Below are positions 24,201 through 34,915 of a stretch of 64,000 nucleotides of DNA, one piece after another (within the stretch, counting starts at the first letter, position 1; every line of letters begins with the position of its first letter). The translations under genes were made by a program, and so were the position numbers. Under the pieces are notes generated by a model. The model was given only the letters and a program-made list of their open reading frames with translations. It was not told the origin of the DNA and searched no databases. The DNA is from Parelaphostrongylus tenuis (lineage: Eukaryota; Nematoda; Chromadorea; Rhabditida; Metastrongylidae), in assembly GCA_019055375.1 (NCBI GenBank), contig JAHQIW010000723.1, positions 1 to 64,000 on the forward strand. Direction: 5' to 3'.

Positions 24201-27200
24201 TAGGTGACTGGTGACAGCTATCGCTTACGGTTAAAACGGGGATGAGAAAAAGAAGAGCGAGCGTTCCAATGGGTTAGCATAAAAGCACGCACTTCGTAAA
24301 GAGTTAGTGTTGATTTGAATCTATTCCTCATACATTATCTACGATTTACTCGTATCTCAACATTCTTATAGTGTTCATTTAGTCTTGAATCGTGACCAGG
24401 TCATTGATAAGCTTTATGTTAATGCCATTTTCAGGTTCGAAATGATCCGAAGATTTGCTTTTACCCCTTCAAAAAAAATAACTGATAAATTGCGGTCGTT
24501 AGTTTTCACATAGATTTAACACAGCGTTGACCCTTTCAACATACCATGGACAGTAAAGCAGATGAAGAATGTGTTTACCTTTGGCTGCCAAATGGTTTTT
24601 CTGGAGCGAAGAGTAACATCGTCAACAGAATGACCAATCGCTATTGCGTCAACATTACTATGCTGAATAGCATTAAAAATGAATATACTCATAAATATTT
24701 GAGCTTTTACTTCCTTAGAATCAAATTACGATTGCATTGCCATTTGTGAACTTTACAAAAGCACAATAATAAAAGCGGTTACTTCGCCCTGCAGAAGAAC
24801 CTGGCCATCTTTGCATACGATTATATTCAAAGATTTGTCTGCCCATTGCATCCAAGCCTCTCCCATCAAAGCCGCATGGAGTTGCTAGAAACAATTTGCT
24901 ATTCTTTTAAGCCTTTTTATTGAACTCCTTGCTCATGCTGTGTTTTTATGGAAACGCTATCTCTTCAGAGAGCATTCATGACTGCTCGTGCAAAATCAAT
25001 GCCAAACATTATGTGTGCTCACCTCAGACTTAGTTTCATAGACGTTATCGGTGAGAGTGACACAGAAACAAGATTTTTCGATTATTTGTATATGATGATC
25101 GTTCCGTTCAGAAAGAGCTATGATTGATGCGCGCAGCTGAAATATGGAAAAGATGGAACGTCAACATTGGGTCTACTGGAACTTCACGGCTCAAACCTAC
25201 TTTTGCCCAAGTATCTCTGTGTTCTGTTGTAAGCGACGCTACACAATGTAACTTCTCTACTGAATGTTGGTCGATATAGGAAAGAACCTGAAGAAACTCG
25301 TTTTATACATTTCTTTGACTGACTGGTCAGTTCGAATACTACTCTCTGAATACACACCTTCGGTTCAGCCTCAACAAGAATAACCAATATTTTCTATAAC
25401 GATAAATATGCACCAGGCCCACTACAACACCGCATTGATATTTATATTTCGAAGCTACAACGTTTTGTAAAGCCACAGCGATCCGAGCCTTTTATCTACA
25501 CCCGAATGATATTCCTTTGTCCCGTATTTCGCTAAATGCGATCAAATTACACGTTCTATGTCCTTAAAATGTTCCGAATAAAAAACAGCAATCCCTGTCA
25601 ATAGTGGCGAATAATATTGTGATAATTTAGATAAACTTGACTGAATGAATGGTCTTTGGGATGAGTCATGCGATGAGCATCACGTTTTCTATCCAAATAG
25701 TACGAATCTTGCACTTCCGTAAACGCTCCTTTAGAGCATGAAGGCTTCACGGAAGAAGTATTCACCGACTATTGTTCAAAAAAGCTTTTCCCAAATAAGT
25801 ATAATACCAAAATGTCAATTTGCTGTCGAAGCGAAACTTCAAGTAGGAAAACATAGCGAACATATGAAGTTCATTACGTTAAGTAAAAACAGTGATAATA
25901 TAAAGCTTTTAACTAATTTCTGAGATAAACGGTTGAGGTTATCACGTCGTCCTTGGACGGCGGCCGATCATTGGAGGATTGATTGTAGAACTAGCAGAAG
26001 AAACTCAACCACCTCTTTGAATTACGACTCCATGACAAAGAAATAAAAGGATAAAAAGTTGCGAATAGCTCACCATATGAAGATACGCCACCAAAGTTTT
26101 TTTTTTTGCAAATACTGTATTTTGGCAGCATCAATATCCATACCAAAATAAACTGATAGAGCAGTTGGAGTGATAACATTTATCACGCGCTCACTCAAGC
26201 TAGCCAAGCCTGTGTTTGGTTCGATCCGCATCGCACCCACCAGTCTCTCTTTCCTTCGAGGTCGGAGAACTAGTACCGGAGTCGTTTGGGACAAGCTGAC
26301 TACGTCAGTTCATGCTGAAACACTTTACCGCTGCTATCTCAGCCTTCCAGATAGAATTGACTCTGCCAGCATGGCAACAAGATTTGTGATGGCGACGAGA
26401 AAAATCTCAAGTTGCAGCCCAATTCGAAAGTAAAAAATATTCGGAGCTTTCTTCAAGCGCGGAGTGACACATGTGATGTCAGGTTTCTGTAGTGATAATA
26501 AAAATATTTGTGCAATGAATAGCATTTATACCTGTCGCTTGCGTAATTCAGCCTCGAAAAGACAACAAGTCAAAATTTTGTCTCCGTTTTTCATACTAGA
26601 ATAGTTTTAAGCCAACTGAATTGGTGAGTGAAGTGTTAGAATTCTCTGGCTTATCAATCAAAGGCGCTATGGCAAAAACCTCACAAATTCTAATTACTTA
26701 CGTGGTGAAGTTCATCAGGAGTAACAAGCTGGCCTCCGCTAGTCGTTTCAACATCACCATATATTCCCACGACATAATACTATTACGTGCGAAGGGCAGA
26801 CACCTTCTGCTTCTAAATGCATCGACAATGGAAGATTTCGTGGTGTTCGAAAATTCCTAGGTATTCACCAAATTTCATCAGTATGTAAGAAGTGGAAGTA
26901 GCAGCAAAATATGGTAATAAAGCGTCGAGTGAAAACCTATTTCCTGAGATTTAAAGCAGCACAATTTTTTGTTGTTTATTTTTTGGTTATTTTCTAAGGC
27001 ATTCTACTCAACTCACTGAATTTCTGACTTTATAAATAAATGGCTACATCACAGGGTTCAAATTTTACCATACTGCTAGAACAAGCTTTAGCAGAAGAAC
27101 TGGTATGGAAATAGAAAAATGCGGTTTGAGTTGGAAATTACATGAGGAATTTTCTTAAAAATATGATCCCATCATATCACTAGTGAAACGAATCGCTTAA

Positions 27201-30200
27201 CATTTGAAAAAAACATTGTGCAGTGCGCGACGAAGAGCAAGGATTGATTTTCTAGGCCGATTCAACTTAATCTCGACAGGAATAATAAAGAAAATTTTTT
27301 ATAATCTGTTCAGCTCACAGAAGATTGATATAATGTTCTCATGCTGGTGACACTTCGGCGTTTCCGTCTTCATCACATTTATGGAAAACTGGTAGGCAGT
27401 CGACCCTTTCTAGCTCTGAAGAAGACGAAAACGCTGAACGTCGCGTGACGTCGCTCGTCACAGCACGCAAGGTTTTGTTTGGTCCTCAAAAGAATATATC
27501 TGAATGATTTCTTTGTTTTCATGCTTTTTGACAGTGATGTGCCTAAGAGTACTGAGCGATATGTACTGAGCGATATACATTGACAAGCTGAATCCACCTT
27601 TTGCTTGTATCTAAGGATGGTGCTAGCACTATAGCGTGGATCATTAGGAATCTGAATCAATGCTGTTTCAGCAGATCAATTTTAGCCCTGGGCTCATTGG
27701 TGTTGAAACACACATAAACAACACAAAATATTTTATCCTTTGTGAACAAAACGGCTGCCCCGAACCAGGATCGAACTGGTGACCTTTAGATCTTCAGTCT
27801 AACGCTCTCCCAACTGAGCTATCGAGACTCCGGGATCGGTGTGGTTAGAACTTCCAAAGCTGGGAAAGAGCAAGGATCTCAGTGCAGTGTTGGTAGCATA
27901 AGCCCATGCAGTAGTAGTGTGAAACACGAGTTCAATGTCCTCCTGATATCGAATGTTTGCATATCAATCAGCATTTTCGGATACGTAATTACATGATCAT
28001 AACAGTGCTAATAAAAGCAGTAGAAAAAAGAATTTGCTCTAATTGGATACATCCATAGCTGTCAGCGTAACTGGATCTATTGCCAATATGTGTTTATCAA
28101 ACCAAGCCCTTTACAGGTTGGTTGTCGAAAACTACGACAGTTTCTATGTAAGAAAGGCCGGTAGCACAGAGGTGGCATCGGTGGTGTATTGGTAGCACAG
28201 GACCAATTATAGATGAAGCGCGGATTCAACTCCCGCTTGATGTTGAATGCTTGGTAAACCAGCAAACAATCTTAAATATATTCTAGATTATTTATACTAA
28301 CTGACGATATGGGGGACGCCTTGGCCGAGTAGTTGTAAAGCTTGTCGCGGCGCGTGTGGGACCGAACTCTACTTCCCTCCTTCCCTCTCCCAGCACTTTC
28401 AAACAATCAACAACGAATATTCCATGAAAAATCACGGCCAGACTGCCCCTGAAATTTTGATGAGACGTGCTCAACCAGTATTCTACGGCGTTTGCGAAGA
28501 AGACGAAAGAACGATTGATTGATAGAATTCCTGGGATCCGCACAGTGAAAAAAACGCTATGAGGACGTATGATAAAGTGTCTAAAGTAAAAAAAAAAACT
28601 GACGATATACTAAGAAAAGCTTTCAGTATCAAAAACAACAGTTATTTCAATCTTTTGGCGTAGGAGAGGAAAACAAAGCAACAATGCGTCAGAAAGACTC
28701 ATATTAAAACGGTCATCGGTAGTGCAACGGTTCAGCACGAGCTCCGGATAGGGTGAAATCTCGGTTCGAATCCCAGCTAACGCAAATGCTTTCGCACATC
28801 ACTCTTTACCATTGGATATGCTGTAACAACAATATCTAACACTGCTTTCGTCATTCGTATGATTGAACTGAATAGACCTTCGTTTTTACTCTTCGCTCGC
28901 TCTTGGAACCAGTAGCTGTATCAAGGTGAATACATACTAAACATGATAAACATCGTGCTAACCAGTTTTGAAATAACGGTAAAGTCGATCTTTAGGCAAT
29001 TCTGGTACACGAGAGGTGTTGAAAAGGCAGTAATATTGATGCATATCCCAGAATACTCCACGGCTTCTTGTAATTGGCAAGGTACCGCTGAAATCACTTC
29101 TTTCATAGATCAGCCTCGTTGAAAGCAACATACAAAACTTCTTACAAGTAGTTGCACAAAAAGAGTTCAAAAATAGCTTCTCATTATCACTGATTTCTCT
29201 CAAATTTTATAGGGAAAAGCTGACATACTGAAGATTACTCACTTTCTTATCTTTTCCCAAAATCGCATGGAATGATAGATGACATCTGCTGCACGGCAAA
29301 TCAGTGATCCATTTAGTGGATACCAATACGAACTGCAGGATGCTATTGAGACATACGGTACTAGAGGATCTCTACCTTCATTATATGAGTCATACCACCA
29401 TTCTTCGAGCTAAAACACTCGACTAAAAACAGTTTTTTCACAATCATAGCTCCTATTCTATTATTTTATCGCCTCACAGGAGCTTGCCCTGGGTCGAACT
29501 CGGTGTACACTAGGCTGTTCACTTCACCAGCATCAACCACAGCTTAGGATTTACAAATTTCAGTCTAAGAACTTCATGGGGAATGACCTAAAGGCGGGAT
29601 TGCTGTCGCACCTAGCAAACTATCAATAGATATCAAATGGCCAGTAAAATGTCTTCGTGAGCCACCGAAAAAGGTGAATGTGTACTAGCAAGATACACTT
29701 CTACAAAGTTTGGAATAGAGGTTACAAATGAGGAATTACTCTAGATTCTTTTCGACGGAACATCTTTGACATCAATACATTCATAGATAAGAAGTTATTT
29801 TTGATCATACTATTCACATCAATCATAGCATTAATGAAACATTTAGATCCCATCGTAACGAACAGAAGGCAGAGGCTAGTCGACAGTTCCTGCTATCGTC
29901 GTCTTTACATCGCCCGTTCACTGTTGCCTCAGTAGCTTCAATGTTGCCATTAGCTTTGAGAAAATTGTACTATGAACAGAAAGGAAAATGGGTGCATATA
30001 ACTGCAGCTGGTGCAAAATCTCCCCTGTATTTACCATTTAGCTAGATCGTATCAGAAAGCCCATTCCAATCATATGATATTCACATTCATTTGATATATT
30101 TTCATTTGAAATACGTATATAACAGGGCTCCGAAGTGTATTTTTTGTATGTTACAATACGTTTGTAGAAAAATTGGCTAATTTTGGTAAGGATACAACGC

Positions 30201-31663
30201 AAACTACAAGTGAAATATCCACTGCGAATGTGGACGATGCGGTTGACGATTCCACGCGTTGTGAGAATCAAATAATTTCGAGACGAAAATTCCAATTTAT
30301 CCGGGGCATCACGAAGTGGCGGAAAGAATTTTAAACCCAGACTGTCAGCAGCAATGTGCTCCCCGAAACGCAGGTGGATTCAAGAAATGAGGCTTCTGCT
30401 TCTGCGTTGCCTATTTGATACATATCTTCCACTTTTTTGTAAACATATAATGCATGAGCGCATAGGTGTATTCTCATGTTTGCGGTTTGACTTTATGAGC
30501 TAATTAGCACCCAATCTCTGAAAGTAAGTACGTGGTCAACGAAGTACTTCCAGATATGGGGAAGTGCTTGTCTAACGTCTCCCTTGCTCTGACCGTCAGA
30601 ACGTGATCGCTAAGTAAGCGAGATGAAAGAACACATAGCGATATGGAAACAGCAGTTTGAAATGTCGTGCTCTCTCGGCGCTGATGAATCCTTGAGGGAT
30701 AGCCATGCATTTCACCTTATTAAAACGTCGTTAGATGTGGTTCATTGCATATCTGGCCTTTACAATAACTAACGATCGCCTCCTAGGGTTTCGAGCCAAT
30801 TCTGTCGGCACCCCAAAATGCTGGTAGCAATCTGTCAACCCGGAGAGATGGAAAGGTCGGTGAGCCTGAGACGCACGGTCGAACCAACGAACTCATGTGT
30901 GTGAGAAGACGTCTTCAAAATTACGCTGCATGCGCCTAAAAGTCTATCAGAAGACACATAATGCGTTCCAATGACACTCACTGAACAAAAGTCATTAGCG
31001 ACTAAACTTTTCGCGATGTCAAACGCATTGTGATAAGACCACTGACGATGTCTTCACAAACATTCTTGGAGAAAGACAGACTGATTAGAGGATTTCTAGA
31101 GTGAGCACGAACATGAACGAAAAGAACGGAAAATGTGAACTACTCTTGCACTCCACAGCAAAAATGACTGGTTCACCAAAGCCCGTTTGAGTATACCGAT
31201 GATCAAGGGACTACAGGTCATATAGACGATGTTCCACAATGCTTGTTGAGTTCTCCTTGCAAGATCTTCATGATATTTACTCTACTGCGCTTATCGGCCC
31301 TTTCATTAGACGTTTCCGTCTTGATAAGAAGGTGGCTCCCATGAAAACACTCAGTCAGGAAAGTGTTTCCAATTGGATGGAATGAGTACGAAATAGAAGT
31401 TTGTGGAAAACTTCACTGAATCTTCAATATGATTCAACAGGCACATTGACCAAAATAAATCCTGAAAAATATTCAAAAGTAACACTTCGATTCTATCAAT
31501 AGAATCTTTTAAAATATGCTTTCACAACTACCCAGTTCCTCATCTCCTTGCTTCGCTTTACGGGAGCTTCTTGCAGTTGAACTCCTAATGTGCCATTTCG
31601 AAACTTCTCTACGGCGTCAGTCGTCCTTCGCTTTTGTTCGTTGCTCAATAGGACAGTCGCCGA
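12278..31663 (-). CDS. Choline/carnitine O-acyltransferase-like gene, spliced, 5' end unresolved, with a frameshift
   Basis: Family role: transfer of acyl groups between CoA and carnitine (or choline). Exons on the minus strand: 31532-31663, 29243-29409, 28963-29087, 26702-26812, 25309-25345, 25201-25259, 25023-25136, 24783-24884, 24579-24662, 23831-23926, 23643-23774, 17706-17826, probably 16263-16303, 12695-12839, 12398-12502, 12278-12350 (stop TGA). Landmarks in order: LEEWWYDSYNEGRDPLV; DMHQYYCLFNTSRVP; CPSHVIVLCRG; LTTEHRDTWAK; GEHSNVDA with the catalytic His as first residue of exon 24579-24662; VQIALQLAF; YETASTRRFYHGRTETVR; GIDRHLYGLR; LLSTS; DGYG. Most junctions keep phase. Exceptions: a frameshift in exon 26702-26812, a phase mismatch between 23643-23774 and 17706-17826 unless a GC donor is used, and missing coding sequence around 16.3 kb and at the N terminus. 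It may therefore be a pseudogene or contain assembly errors. Carnitine acetyl- versus octanoyl-type substrate cannot be decided. Confidence 0.85.
13635..13669 (-). ncRNA. Hammerhead ribozyme motif, sense to host gene
   Basis: Minus strand: CUGAUGA (13669-13663), a GC-rich stem II region, CGAAAC (13647-13642), then GUACGUA. Helix III can form as A-U, C-G, G-C closed by two bases, giving cleavage after the A of GUA at 13635. Stem II is imperfect and stem I pairing is weak, so activity is uncertain. Confidence 0.45.
13881..13915 (+). ncRNA. Degenerate hammerhead ribozyme motif
   Basis: Plus strand: CUGAUGA 13881-13887, GAAAC 13904-13908, then GCUCGUA with possible helix III pairs A907-U914, C908-G913, G909-C912. 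Stem II (AGCGGGCGACAUCAGA) pairs poorly. Probably an inactive copy. Confidence 0.35.
14515..14620. repeat. TIR-type element arm (family CG), copy 1
   Basis: Contains CTCTAAGCCAGACACGAG, TGTTACATTAATCTT and CTTCGGCAGTTTGCC, blocks shared with both arms of the inverted element at 32747-32960. On the minus strand it reads GGC-loop-GCC-GAAGCGUC, a degenerate hammerhead-like core. Confidence 0.4.
15560..15885 (-). repeat. tRNA-derived SINE-like repeat (family T2), copy 1
   Basis: Minus-strand head near 15873-15838 reads GAGCGCATGTGGCGCAGTGG followed by TTAG, matching a polymerase III A box. A B-box-like sequence and a body follow, containing the CAAGCTATCCAGTCCTCCGG and CCAGAATTG blocks and a GGATAAAGCTCTCGGC end. 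Copies of the same order lie at 30.65-30.95, 34.62-34.92, 43.63-43.93 and 62.27-62.54 kb, so this is a dispersed family rather than a tRNA gene. Confidence 0.55.
17341..17510 (+). other. Short open frame, unassigned
   Basis: An uninterrupted 56-codon frame (MNRNIDRLFTRWKELKADEV...) rich in charged residues. It lies in the acyltransferase intron, opposite strand, and could be the relic of a retroelement gag N terminus, but I cannot identify it. Confidence 0.2.
19149..19609 (+). mobile_element. LTR-like segment, copy 2 (TG...CA ends)
   Basis: Starts TGTAACTG, ends ATATTACA, about 461 bp, with an (AT)n run near 19546-19568. It is followed by GGTTGTTTGGTGGCACCC, where a primer-binding site could lie. 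It shares blocks with 9905-10300. An upstream 104-codon plus-strand frame (18838-19152) is not recognisable as pol or env. It lies in the long acyltransferase intron. A second matching LTR was not found nearby. Confidence 0.3.
20115..21013. mobile_element. TIR element (family G), copy 1, about 0.9 kb
   Basis: Ends are inverted: GTTAGACGGCGACAAAT at the left and ATTTGTCGCCTCTTAA at the right. The match continues inward through AATCTCATTCGCTG and AATCATTAG(A/T)AAGCT for roughly 90 bp. No transposase frame is visible, so it is non-autonomous. The same termini bound 38035-38860. Confidence 0.65.
27335..27400. repeat. Fragment of the CG-type TIR family with hammerhead-like core
   Basis: Minus strand reads GUGAUGAAGACGGAAACGCC followed by GAAGUGUCACC, similar to the cores at 14.55 and 32.8 kb but with changes in both invariant blocks (C to G in CUGAUGA, GAAA to GAAG). 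Confidence 0.3.
27756..27828 (-). tRNA. tRNA-Phe(GAA): tRNA-Phe (anticodon GAA)
   Basis: The minus strand folds into a full 73-nt cloverleaf: 7-bp acceptor stem (GTCTCGA with TCGGGGC, two U-G wobbles), D arm with AGCTCAGTTGGGAGAGC, a 5-bp anticodon stem with loop CTGAAGA (anticodon GAA), T arm GGTTCGATCC-type sequence with TTCGATC loop, and discriminator A. Internal A and B boxes are intact. The sequence is very close to the nematode consensus; the second base of the acceptor is T rather than C. It sits in an intron of the acyltransferase gene, on the same strand. Confidence 0.97.
28160..28260 (+). repeat. tRNA-Gly-like repeat head (family T1b)
   Basis: GGCATCGGTGGTGTATTGGT followed by AGCACAGG resembles the 5' half of a glycine tRNA, and GCGGATTCAACTCCCGC resembles its T arm, but the acceptor and anticodon stems do not close. 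Similar heads occur at 51.42 and 63.13 kb, so this is a repeat and not a tRNA gene. Confidence 0.5.
28715..28850 (+). repeat. tRNA-derived repeat, single arm (family T1)
   Basis: GGTAGTGCAACGGTTCAGCA (A-box-like) and CGGTTCGAATCCCAGCT (B-box-like) are followed by AACGCAAATGCTTTCGCACA. This is the same unit as one arm of the inverted pairs at 50.7 and 52.8 kb. Confidence 0.6.
30655..30945 (-). repeat. tRNA-derived SINE-like repeat (family T2), copy 2
   Basis: Contains the B-box-like GGTTCGACCGTGC on the minus strand, the CTCCGGGTTGAC region in degenerate form and GATTCATCAGCGCCGAGAG at its far end. Order and orientation match the copy at 15.56 kb. Confidence 0.45.
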
Positions 31664-32746
31664 ATTGATGAAAAAAAGTATTTGTACGAAAGAAAAAGAT
31701 TTATATAAATCACTAATCTAACATTGAACGCTTGAAATTTAAGTGATGGAAGGTTTCAGTGTAGTTTCATCAAAGTATAAAATTACCATACTGTGCAATT
31801 CCAGCAGTATAATTTTTCTTTATAAATTCACACGATTTGAGACTCGAAATTTGAATATTAGACAAAATGCTTCACATCCACATTTACCTACGCAAAGGTA
31901 CTTCATATATTTAAAATATGTTTCGAACCTGTCGTGCGACATCACATCGCTGTCATCTACCATAGCGGAGGCGTCGCGTCTCGTGCGAAGGAAGGCAGAC
32001 AGCCAGACATGCCTACAGGCATGCAGATGCTGCTGATTGCTATTGTCGTGCGAGCGATAGCGCTTACCTTTCTATGTTTGCCCTCAAAGGGCTAAGAAAA
32101 CTGACGGAATGAAGATGATACAATGATAGGCCACAACAAAATTCATGCAAGCCACATGAACATTGATTCATCTTTAAAATGCCCGATATAGCCAAGCGCA
32201 TCGCGCATCCTTGAAAGCTTGGCCAACTCGAAATGCTTTATTGTGTTGTCGTATATCCTTTATTATAACTATTAGAACCACTCCAAGTATGCAAAGATCT
32301 ATTTAGCCATCCAACTTTCGCGGACCCAAACTGAGCATGTCTAACAGGCAAGGAAGGGCTTCCATCCCAGCGTGGGAACAGCTCCCCCGCCCCCCGCTCT
32401 GCGTCTCCAACCTCAGCGTGGCAATCACTGTCTGTCTCACTCCTCTCTGCCACGTGGCACCCATCCCTCGGGAAGAAAGTTGCTGCTTCGATTCTCTACC
32501 ATAACAGTTAAGTGTTTTTTATGTTATCTCTTTGTTTTCACTACAGTATGCTCAGATCACTGGCACATGAAATCACCGCATATGTCATATAGTAATACCG
32601 TAACGCAAGCGATCAATGTATCTCATTTATCAGTATTTGTTGAGTTATGTGTATTTGTATTATGTGGTTGCAAAGTAGAGATTGTTGAAACTTATTATTA
32701 TAAATTGCAAATTTTTGAATAAATAGTGATAATTCCTTATTTTCTT

Positions 32747-32960
32747 CCCTAAGCGGAACACGAGGTGTTACATTATTCTTTATTTAAAAGCTGCTGTTTC
32801 GGCAGTTCGCCTTCTTCAGAGTCGCCTTTTGCATGTGTTCCACTAAACGATTCAAGTGCAGATCACCGGAAGAACTGACGAAAAAACTGCTGAATTGCCG
32901 AAACGTCTGCTGTTAAATAAAGATTAATGTAACACCTCGTGTTTCGTTTAGAGAGGAAAA
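32747..32960. mobile_element. Small inverted-repeat element with hammerhead-like cores (family CG)
   Basis: Left arm CCTAAGCGGAACACGAGGTG, right arm CACCTCGTGTTTCGTTTAGAG. Inverted similarity runs inward for about 70 bp (TTACATTATTCTTTATTTAA versus TTAAATAAAGATTAATGTAA). On the minus strand 32819-32796 reads CUGAAGA-A-GGC-GAACU-GCC-GAAAC, a perfect hammerhead core with a 3-bp stem II, but the GUH cleavage triplet is missing. The plus-strand arm reads GCCGAAACGUC. Confidence 0.5.
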
Positions 32961-33558
32961 TACGGACATATTGAATAGATTAATAGATAGTTGATCTCGG
33001 GAATTGTTAGAAGAAATACCCGTAGGATTCTTCCAACTAAATGGTGATAAATAGTTTATAAACATTGATCGCTTGTGTCACGGTGTTACTATATGAGATA
33101 CTATGTTATTTGATGTGCCAGTAATGCGAGCACATTGTAGGAAAAAAAAAAGACAACGCTAAAAAAGCTACACTGGTGTTATGATAGGGAATGGAACCAG
33201 CAACCTTCTTCCCGACAGACGAGTGCCGAGCAGTGAGACGGACAGTGATTTTCAAGCTAAGGTTAGAGTCACAGAGGGAGAGCTGTAGCCGTTCTCACCC
33301 TGGAGCAGAGTAAGTGAGGTCATTCTCACGTTGGGGATGAAAGCTCTTGCCAGTTAGACGCGCCGTTTGGATCCTCAGAAGTCAAACGGTTCCGCGAGAG
33401 TTTTAACGTTTTCCATCACATGGGTGGTTTGTTTTTGATGTTGCGGATGATCAAGGACAGAAATTTATGTCACGCTATCGACAGCTTTTTAGCCAATCTT
33501 ATGATTACATTTAGAAGGTCATACGTAATGGCATAGTGGCATAATGGTGCTTAGATAG

Positions 33559-33928
33559 ATGAACAAGAGGAAAGTGAGAATGATTTCGACGGCACACCGC
33601 TCCACCAAAAATGCAGCAGATAAGTTTCGAGTTATCGAGAGCTATAGCAAGCAGAAGAGATTGGTAGATCTCACCGATCAGATGGCCATCTCTCCATTTA
33701 AAGAGGGCTTCCATGTGGTATGTGCATTTCGTTGCTGCTTAGCTTGAAATCTGTAATTCCATATTTTAGGCACGTGCGTGTACTCTTCCACTACGTCGCG
33801 CACATATGCATGTTGAACGCTTACAGAATGTACTGCGCCAGCGTAGGAAAAATTTAATTCAGTGCGTTCAAGTCAAGGAGGCGGTCTACACCCGGTATAT
33901 AGAATACTTCTCCTCCTCCAACAACTAA
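33559..33928 (+). CDS. Small two-exon gene, unknown function
   Basis: Exon 1 33559-33717 begins with ATG; the intron 33718-33769 (52 nt) has GTATGT donor and TATTTTAG acceptor; exon 2 33770-33928 ends in TAA. Both exons are phase 0 and encode 105 residues. The protein is basic, with MNKRKVRMISTAHRSTKNAA at the start, RLVDLTDQMAISPFKEGFHV at the junction and a helix-prone RRAHMHVERLQNVLRQRRKN stretch, then YTRYIEYFSSSNN. There is no signal peptide or membrane segment. A polyadenylation signal AATAAA follows at 33964-33969. It may be the 3' end of a larger gene, since TAG immediately precedes the ATG and could be a splice acceptor. I do not recognise the family. Confidence 0.5.
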
Positions 33929-33963
33929 CCGTTTTAGACTCTGCATGTGCTGCAAATCGTATT

Positions 33964-33969
33964 AATAAA
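33964..33969 (+). terminator. Polyadenylation signal AATAAA
   Basis: Canonical hexamer 36 bp after the stop codon of the small gene at 33559-33928, followed by a TTCTGGGTG region suitable for cleavage. Confidence 0.4.
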
Positions 33970-34359
33970 GTAAATTCTGGGTGCGTCAATGCAAAACGCT
34001 TTCTTGTTTAGATTTTTACAATTCGGTCTATCAACTCCGTACTAAACGCTCTAGACTTAGCTTTTATTGATACCATTTATTCAGCTATTGTGAACAATTT
34101 CAATTGCCACATTATTGTGTTTTAGTAAATGATGTCCTATGTTGCCAGATATTGTAAATAGTGCAGTGAAATTGTTGCAAATTGCTGGTATTTGACAGGG
34201 GCTAATTTTCAAAGTAAATTGTTTTTGATCAATGTGATTACGCAAGTCGTTGACTGTTCATTAAATGTTTTCAGCAAAATTTTCACAAGATCAAAAAAAT
34301 ATGTGGAGAACTTGGGTGAAGAAAATGCAGAAAATGGGCTTCTAAGACCTGTCACTTTT

Positions 34360-34535
34360 ATCACCTGTTGTCCCGTTGATCGTCGAGTGACTCGAGCGGA
34401 TACCAGCAACACTTCCATTTTTTTTCTATGGTGTGCAAGAGTAGCCCAGTGGGTGCTCCTTGCTCTAGTGATTCTCTGAGCATTATATCCTTCTTCTATG
34501 CCTTTCATGAGAAAATCAAATCATCGGGTCGGTAG
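34360..34535. repeat. Dispersed repeat, copy 2 (partner 8.97-9.14 kb)
   Basis: Second copy of the repeat at 8965-9140, same orientation, with substitutions and small indels only. Confidence 0.6.
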
Positions 34536-34619
34536 CCATCCTTTATCCTTTGATTTTGGATAACTTCTAGACATGTGATGAAAAAGTCTTTTCATTTGAC
34601 CACTTTTAGCGGTGGAGCG

Positions 34620-34915
34620 AAAATTCAGAAGGATGAAGCTCTTGGCGTCAAAGAATCTTTGAGGAATACGCCATGGAGACTTAAATTATATTCTCGTTTG
34701 ACGTGACTGAATGCATATCTTGCCTTTACAGTGACTCGCGATGCCTGCAGAGATATTGAGCATGTGCAGCTTATGCTCTCAAAACAAGTCTGGTACAAAT
34801 TTATCGACTCCGAAGGGGTAGAAAGCTTGCTGAGCCATGAGTGCAAGATCAAACCAATGACCTCGTGAGAAATGCAGAGCACTATTAACCACCGCGCTAC
34901 ATGTGCTCTTGAGCA
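34620..34915 (-). repeat. tRNA-derived SINE-like repeat (family T2), copy 3
   Basis: Minus-strand head GAGCACATGTAGCGCGGTGG followed by TTAAT (A box) and GGTTTGATCTTGC (B-box-like), then the GCTTTCTACCCCTTCGGAGT body and a GAGCTTCATCC end. Closest in layout to the copy at 15.56 kb. Confidence 0.55.

Noticed and set aside
25260..25287. 28-nt intron between acyltransferase exons
   Set aside because: Using the donor at 25308 gives a 49-nt intron, stays in phase and gives a protein length closer to the family.
26070..26433. Hydrophobic minus-strand frames suggestive of a transporter
   Set aside because: No usable splice donors and an in-frame stop between the pieces; no coherent family match.
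26813..26856. Extension of the 26.7-kb exon upstream, reading FRTPR, resembling the family's TTRIP motif
   Set aside because: The real TSRVP motif is in exon 28963-29087; the acceptor at 26813 restores phase exactly, so the upstream resemblance is chance.
28081..28260. Glycine tRNA gene
   Set aside because: Only the D-arm and T-arm blocks are tRNA-like; acceptor and anticodon stems do not pair, and the same sequence recurs as repeat arms.
29820..29960. Minus-strand cysteine-rich frame (GRCKDDDSRNCRLASAFC) resembling part of a ShKT domain
   Set aside because: The frame stops before the last cysteines and no continuation exon was found; one partial resemblance is not enough.
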